Positions 58,172-64,000 of a stretch of DNA of 64,000 bases are shown piece by piece; within the stretch, counting starts at the first letter, position 1; every line of letters begins with the position of its first letter. The position numbers were made by a program, and so were the translations under genes. Below the pieces are notes generated by a model. That model saw only the letters and a list, made by a program, of their open reading frames with translations, had not been told where the DNA came from and searched no databases. The DNA is from Knoellia flava TL1 (GTDB taxonomy: Bacteria > Actinomycetota > Actinomycetes > Actinomycetales > Dermatophilaceae): positions 18,577 to 82,576 of the forward strand of contig NZ_AVPI01000014.1 of NCBI RefSeq assembly GCF_000768675.1. Direction: 5' to 3'.

Positions 58172-59347
58172 TCAGGGCGTGAGGACCACCTTGATGCAGC
58201 CGTCCTCCTTGGCGCGGAACATCGCGTAGGCGTCGGGCGCCGCGTCGAGGGGCAGTCGGTGGGTCGCGAGCGACTCGAGGCCGAGCGGGTCACCGTCCTC
58301 CATGACGACGGGGACGATGTCGTCGACCCAGCGCTTGACGTTGCACTGCCCGAAGCGCAGCGACAGCTGCTTGTCGAAGATCTCCATCATCGGCATCGGG
58401 TCGGTCATGCCGCCGTAGACACCGCTCACCGAGACCGTGCCGCCGCGACGGGCGGCGCCGATCGAGGCGCGCAGGGCGGCGAGCCGGTCGATCCCGGCCC
58501 GCTCCATGAGCGGCTTGGCGAGCGCGTCCGGCACGAAGCCGACTCCCTTGATCGCTGCCTCCGCGACGGGGCTGCCGTGCGCCTCCATGCCGACCGCGTC
58601 GAGCACGCCGTCGACCCCGCGTCCCGCAGTGAGCTGGACGATCGCCGCCACCGGGTCGTCGTCGGAGCTGACGACGGTCGCGCCGTAGGCCTCCGCCTTC
58701 GCCATCCGCTCGGGCACGTTGTCGACGCCGATGACCCGCAGGCCGCGGTGGACGCCGATAGCGACGGCGAGCAGCCCCACCGGGCCGAGCCCGAAGACCG
58801 CGAGGCTGCCACCCTCGGGCACCTCGGCGTACTCCACCCCCTGCCACGCCGTCGGCAGGATGTCGGACAGGTAGAGGAAGCGCTCGTCCGGCACCCCGTC
58901 GGGCACCGGGATCGGCCCGAACTGCGCCTGCGGCACCCGCAGGTACTCCGCCTGCCCGCCGGGGACCGACCCGTAGAGCTCGGTGTAGCCGAAGAGCGCC
59001 GCGCCCTTGCCCTGCGAGCGGACCTGCGTGGTCTCGCACTGCGACATGAGCCCGTGCTCGCACATCCAGCAGTGGCCGCACGAGATGTTGAACGGGACGA
59101 CGACCCGGTCGCCGGGCTTGACGTGCGTGACCTCGGGACCGACCTCCTCGACGATCCCCATCGTCTCGTGCCCGAGGACGTCACCCTTGGCGAGGAACGG
59201 TCCGAGCGGGTCGTAGAGGTGCAGGTCGGACCCGCAGATCGCGGTCGATGTGACCTTGATGACCGCGTCGGTCGGCTCCTGGATCGTGGGGTCGGGGACC
59301 TCCTCGACGCGGACGTCCTTGCGCCCCTGCCAGGTGAGTGCCTTCAT
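58172..59347 (-). CDS. Zinc-dependent alcohol dehydrogenase (formaldehyde-dehydrogenase-like)
   Basis: 391 aa MDR-family enzyme. Catalytic zinc ligands are in AICGSDLHLYD and LGHETMGIVEEVG, structural zinc Cys4 in SCGHCWMCEHGLMSQC, and the NAD-binding loop is AVFGLGPVGLLAVAIG followed by VIGVDNVPERMA. Related to glutathione-independent formaldehyde dehydrogenases, though the substrate is open. Strong GGAG RBS and ATG at 59347. Leader contains a 12-bp tandem repeat; katE lies just upstream on the same strand. Confidence 0.92.
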   Translation of the reverse strand: MKALTWQGRKDVRVEEVPDPTIQEPTDAVIKVTSTAICGSDLHLYDPLGPFLAKGDVLGHETMGIVEEVGPEVTHVKPGDRVVVPFNISCGHCWMCEHGLMSQCETTQVRSQGKGAALFGYTELYGSVPGGQAEYLRVPQAQFGPIPVPDGVPDERFLYLSDILPTAWQGVEYAEVPEGGSLAVFGLGPVGLLAVAIGVHRGLRVIGVDNVPERMAKAEAYGATVVSSDDDPVAAIVQLTAGRGVDGVLDAVGMEAHGSPVAEAAIKGVGFVPDALAKPLMERAGIDRLAALRASIGAARRGGTVSVSGVYGGMTDPMPMMEIFDKQLSLRFGQCNVKRWVDDIVPVVMEDGDPLGLESLATHRLPLDAAPDAYAMFRAKEDGCIKVVLTP

Positions 59348-59360
59348 GTGCTGTCTCCTT

Positions 59361-59401
59361 CGGTCGTGCGGACGGTCGTGCGGACGGTCGTGCGGTCGTG
59401 C
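59361..59401. repeat. 12-bp tandem repeat between katE and the alcohol dehydrogenase
   Basis: Unit CGGTCGTGCGGA repeats at 59361, 59373 and 59385 (last A changed), with a further CGGTCGTG at 59394, so about 3.4 copies. It lies 14-54 nt upstream of the alcohol dehydrogenase start on the minus strand. Number could vary between strains. Confidence 0.85.
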
Positions 59402-59417
59402 CGGTGACGGGTGCCGG

Positions 59418-61589
<2,172 letters not shown>

Positions 61590-61754
61590 GCTCGTGCTCC
61601 CTCTCGCGCGGTGGGTGCCCGGGAGTCGACCGCCCCGCGAGCACGCGGACGTCTTCTCGACGCTAGGTGCGCGCTCGGGGGGGTCACCACCCCCATCGGG
61701 GTGTAGCGGTCGACGGCGTGGTCCGCGAGGTCGCCGAAGTCGCCGCGTTCTCGC

Positions 61755-61780
61755 AGGTCACCCTCACGATTCCGTGACCT
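61755..61780. promoter_or_regulatory. Inverted repeat in the katE / SRPBCC divergent region
   Basis: AGGTCAC (61755-61761) and GTGACCT (61774-61780), perfect 7-bp arms 12 bp apart, 34 nt before the SRPBCC start. Candidate regulator site; the factor is unknown. Confidence 0.5.
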
Positions 61781-61813
61781 AGTGTGAAAGGACCCGACCC
61801 GGAGGAGGGCCAC

Positions 61814-62269
61814 GTGGTCCACATCGCTCGAGAGTTCGAGGTGCCCTGTCCCCAGGGCGCCGCCGTCGCCTACCTGGCCGACTTCGCCAACGCCGTCGAG
61901 TGGGACCCCGGCACCGTGTCCTGCGTACGCGACGGGGACCCGGCGGCGCCGGTCTCGCCCGGTGCGAGGTGGACCAACGTGAGCAAGGTCCTCGGGCGCG
62001 AGACGACCCTCACCTACGAGCTCGTCACCCTCACCGGCGACCACGTCGTCCTCGAGGGCAGCAACAAGACGGCCGACAGCAAGGACGACATCACGGTCAC
62101 CGCGGTCGACGAGCGGACCAGCCGGATCCGCTACGAGGCCACGATCACCTTCAAGTGGCTGGCCAGGCTGTCCGACCCCGTCATGGCTCTCGTCTTCAAG
62201 GGCATCGCCGACGAGACCGTCGACGACATGACCGCGGCGCTCACCCGCGTGGGCAGCGCGACCGCGTGA
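61814..62269 (+). CDS. SRPBCC/polyketide-cyclase-like lipid-binding fold protein
   Basis: 151 aa. VVHIAREFEVPCPQGAAVAY opens a START-like fold, with AYLADFANAVEWDPGTVSCV and TLTYELVTLTGDHVVLEGSN (core LADFANAVEWDPG as in polyketide cyclase/dehydrase 2 proteins) and a C-terminal helix LMALVFKGIADETVDDM-like segment. GTG at 61814 chosen since GGAGGAGG lies 5 nt upstream. Probably binds a hydrophobic ligand. Coupled to the following PPOX gene by GTGA. Confidence 0.85.
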   Translation: MVHIAREFEVPCPQGAAVAYLADFANAVEWDPGTVSCVRDGDPAAPVSPGARWTNVSKVLGRETTLTYELVTLTGDHVVLEGSNKTADSKDDITVTAVDERTSRIRYEATITFKWLARLSDPVMALVFKGIADETVDDMTAALTRVGSATA

Positions 62270-62715
62270 GAGCCACTGCCGTCGCTGCCACGCTCGGCGC
62301 CGAGGACTTCGTGCTGCTCACGACCTTCCGCCGCAACGGCGAGGGCGTGCCGACGCCGGTGTGGATCTCGCCCCTCGACGACGGGAAGCGGATCGGCTTC
62401 TACACGACGATGGGCACCGGCAAGACCAAGCGGCTCCGGCACACGCCACGGGTGACGGTGCAGCCGTGCAGCCGCACGGGCACCCCCACGCCCGGCACCG
62501 AGCCGGTGGAGGCGAGCGCCGAGATGGTGCGGTCCGGCCGGGAGTTCGACGAGGTGCAGGGCGCCATCCGCGAGAAGTACGGCTGGCAGACCACGCTCTT
62601 CGCGCTCGTCGCCGGACTCGCCACGAGGCGCAAGGGCCTCACCTACCGCGACACCGTCGTGCTCATCACCCCCGAACCCCAGCACTCCCACCGAGAGGAC
62701 ACCCACCATGGCTGA
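62266..62715 (+). CDS. PPOX-class F420/flavin-dependent oxidoreductase
   Basis: 149 aa split-barrel protein. FVLLTTFRRNGEGVPTPVWI is the diagnostic first strand pair and IGFYTTMGTGKTKRLRHTPR the phosphate-binding helix of PPOX-class F420-dependent reductases (core TGKTKRLRHTPRV). RKGLTYRDTVVLITPE ends the fold. Cofactor F420 rather than FMN is inferred from the actinobacterial subfamily. GTG start by 4-nt overlap; stop 8 nt inside the next gene. Confidence 0.87.
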   Translation: MRATAVAATLGAEDFVLLTTFRRNGEGVPTPVWISPLDDGKRIGFYTTMGTGKTKRLRHTPRVTVQPCSRTGTPTPGTEPVEASAEMVRSGREFDEVQGAIREKYGWQTTLFALVAGLATRRKGLTYRDTVVLITPEPQHSHREDTHHG

Positions 62716-63196
62716 CAAGGACCCCAAGGAGCTCACCGCCGAGATCATGCGCGAGACGCGGATCGCGACGCTGACCTACGTCGACGACGCCGGCCGTCTC
62801 GTGTCGACGCCGATGGGCACGCAGGACTTCGAGGACCCCGGCACGGTCTGGTTCATCACCGAGCTCGACACCGACAAGGTGGCCGCGATCCGCCAGCGGC
62901 CCGAGGTCAACGTCGCCTACGCGAGCGACAAGGGCTGGGTCTCGCTCGCCGGCCGCGCGGTCGTGAGCACCGACCGCGCCAAGCTCGAGGAGCTGTGGGA
63001 TCCGTCGGTGTCCGCATACATGAAGGGTGACGCGCAGGACCCCAACAACGGTCTTCTCGAGGTCACGGCGGACACCGCCGAGTACTGGGAGTCCCCGGGC
63101 AAGGCGGCCATGCTCGTCCACCTCGTCAAGGGTCTCGTCACCGACGAGAAGGCCGAGGACGAGGACGACGACTCCAGCGGCGTCGTCACGCTCTGA
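62708..63196 (+). CDS. General-stress-protein-26-like flavin split-barrel protein
   Basis: 162 aa pyridoxamine-phosphate-oxidase-fold protein. RIATLTYVDDAGRLVSTPMG, GTVWFITELDTDKVAAIRQR, VAYASDKGWVSLAGRAVVS and ELWDPSVSAYMKGDAQDP are typical for the YdaG/general stress protein 26 family. The acidic tail EKAEDEDDDSSGV is disordered. Overlaps the preceding PPOX gene; ATG supported by AGAGG upstream. Confidence 0.9.
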   Translation: MADKDPKELTAEIMRETRIATLTYVDDAGRLVSTPMGTQDFEDPGTVWFITELDTDKVAAIRQRPEVNVAYASDKGWVSLAGRAVVSTDRAKLEELWDPSVSAYMKGDAQDPNNGLLEVTADTAEYWESPGKAAMLVHLVKGLVTDEKAEDEDDDSSGVVTL

Positions 63197-63231
63197 CGGC
63201 CCGCCGACCGCGTCATCGGGCGCTTCCGGCA

Positions 63232-63266
63232 GCGCACGCCCCGACCACACCGGTCGGGGCGTGCGC
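63232..63266. terminator. Bidirectional terminator at a convergent gene end
   Basis: GCGCACGCCCCGACC (63232-63246) pairs perfectly with GGTCGGGGCGTGCGC (63252-63266) around a 5-nt loop, between two convergent genes, ending 3 nt before the minus-strand gene's stop. Confidence 0.9.
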
Positions 63267-63269
63267 ACG

Positions 63270-64000
63270 TCAGTTGCCGCGGAGCGAGCGGAGCACCCGT
63301 GGCAGCTGGTCGACGAGCTCGCCGGCGAGGTAGCCGACCCGCCCGAACCGCATGACGAGGTCGTCGCCGGCGGCCGCGTGGACGTACTTCGCCCACACGA
63401 GCGCCTGCACCGGTGACGCGCCTCGACTGAGCAGTCCCACGGTGGCGCCGGCGACGACGTCGCCGCTGCCCGACGTGCCCAGGCCCGTGTCTCCCGTCGT
63501 CATCTCCCAGACCTCGCCGCCGGCCGCGACGACCGTGCTCGCGCCGACGACCGCGTCGAACCTCTCGGCCGCCTCGAGCGCGGCCTCGACGAGGTGGTCC
63601 TCGGAGACCTCCTCCTGCCCGAGCAGGTGGGCGAGCTCGTGGGCGTTCGGGGTGAGGACGAGCCGGCCGCGCAGCGCCCTCGCCGTCGCCGGGTCGGCCT
63701 GCGGCAGGCTCGTGAGCCCGTAGGCGTCGAGGACGACAGGTGTGTCCTCGGCCAGCCGTCCCACGAGCTCGTCGAGCAGCCTCGCCGTGCCCTCGGCGGA
63801 GTCGAGACCGGGACCGACGAGCACGGCGTCGGCACGCTCGAGCTCCTTGGCGAGCGCCTCTCCCGCGCCCTCGCCGGTCACCGAGCCGTCCTCGTCCTCG
63901 GCGAGCCCCCGGGCGCCGCACTCGGGCAGGGCGACGGCGACGTGCTGCGCCACGCTCGCCGCGACGGCGACGCTGAGGCGCCCGGCACCGGTGCGCAGGG
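63270..64000 (-). CDS. nnrD: ADP/ATP-dependent NAD(P)H-hydrate dehydratase (partial, N-terminus outside window)
   Basis: At least 243 residues; the gene runs off the right edge. TGAGRLSVAVAASV is the early glycine loop, ADAVLVGPGLDSAEG, VVLDAYGLTSL, LVLTPNAHELAHLLG and TGDTGLGTSGSGDVVAGATV the ribokinase-like catalytic blocks (Asp in GSGDVVAG). It repairs hydrated NAD(P)HX. Some homologues carry an N-terminal epimerase domain; that part is not in the window. Confidence 0.92.
   Translation of the reverse strand, partial: LRTGAGRLSVAVAASVAQHVAVALPECGARGLAEDEDGSVTGEGAGEALAKELERADAVLVGPGLDSAEGTARLLDELVGRLAEDTPVVLDAYGLTSLPQADPATARALRGRLVLTPNAHELAHLLGQEEVSEDHLVEAALEAAERFDAVVGASTVVAAGGEVWEMTTGDTGLGTSGSGDVVAGATVGLLSRGASPVQALVWAKYVHAAAGDDLVMRFGRVGYLAGELVDQLPRVLRSLRGN

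Noticed and set aside
59361..59401. CRISPR array
   Set aside because: 12-bp head-to-tail repeats without spacers and no cas genes in the window.

Overview
This is high-GC chromosomal DNA from an actinobacterium. The gene content and order (class Ia ribonucleotide reductase behind a B12 riboswitch, a DesA3-type desaturase with its own reductase, an F420/PPOX-type flavoprotein, a two-intein DnaB, many GTG starts and 4-nt stop/start overlaps) fit Micrococcales. The family Intrasporangiaceae is my best guess, but that is inference and not proven here. I saw no rRNA, tRNA, prophage, IS element or CRISPR array.

Layout. 1-3190: nrdB (cut by the window edge) and nrdA on the minus strand, behind a cobalamin riboswitch. 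3250-4390: an orphan AbiEi-domain/DUF559 gene framed by two copies of one palindromic element. 4415-6915: a desaturase plus ferredoxin-reductase operon with a double-palindrome operator. 6926-8263: a hydrolase and a lipoprotein. 8408-16215: a minus-strand nucleoside block made of a BMP-type ABC transporter (ATPase, two permeases, binding lipoprotein), a DUF985 cupin, an amidohydrolase/deaminase and MTA phosphorylase. 16290-20301: gamma-glutamyltransferase-like protein, MATE exporter, two DUF202 proteins, DUF2277. 20302-23821: a DnaA-box-rich intergenic region and dnaB, which carries a 130-aa class 3 mini-intein inside the Walker A motif and a 426-aa LAGLIDADG intein. 23890-34820: small metabolic, repair and membrane genes. 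34820-36669: DUF421 pair and a YqcI/YcgG + DUF1989 operon.

36796-48134 is a lactate block. It begins with an in-frame LutA-LutC fusion lacking LutB, followed by a pirin, a GntR/FadR (LldR-like) regulator, and a divergent promoter with two LldR-type operators. Then come lactate permease, intact lutABC, the PEP synthase regulatory protein and PEP synthase, mostly translationally coupled. Together they would import lactate, oxidise it to pyruvate and recharge pyruvate to PEP for gluconeogenesis.

50463-56666 holds a tightly coupled six-gene operon: acyl-CoA dehydrogenase-like protein, PIG-L deacetylase/methyltransferase fusion, and four glycosyltransferases of different folds. It looks like an uncharacterised glycoconjugate pathway. 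Two tandem LuxR-type regulators follow. 58172-64000: alcohol dehydrogenase, KatE catalase, SRPBCC protein, two PPOX-fold flavoproteins and the start of NAD(P)HX dehydratase.

Across all of this the octamer CGGCATAC/GTATGCCG recurs about 46 times, far above what base composition predicts, and it forces rare ATA and TAT codons. This is the most unusual sequence-level signal in the window.
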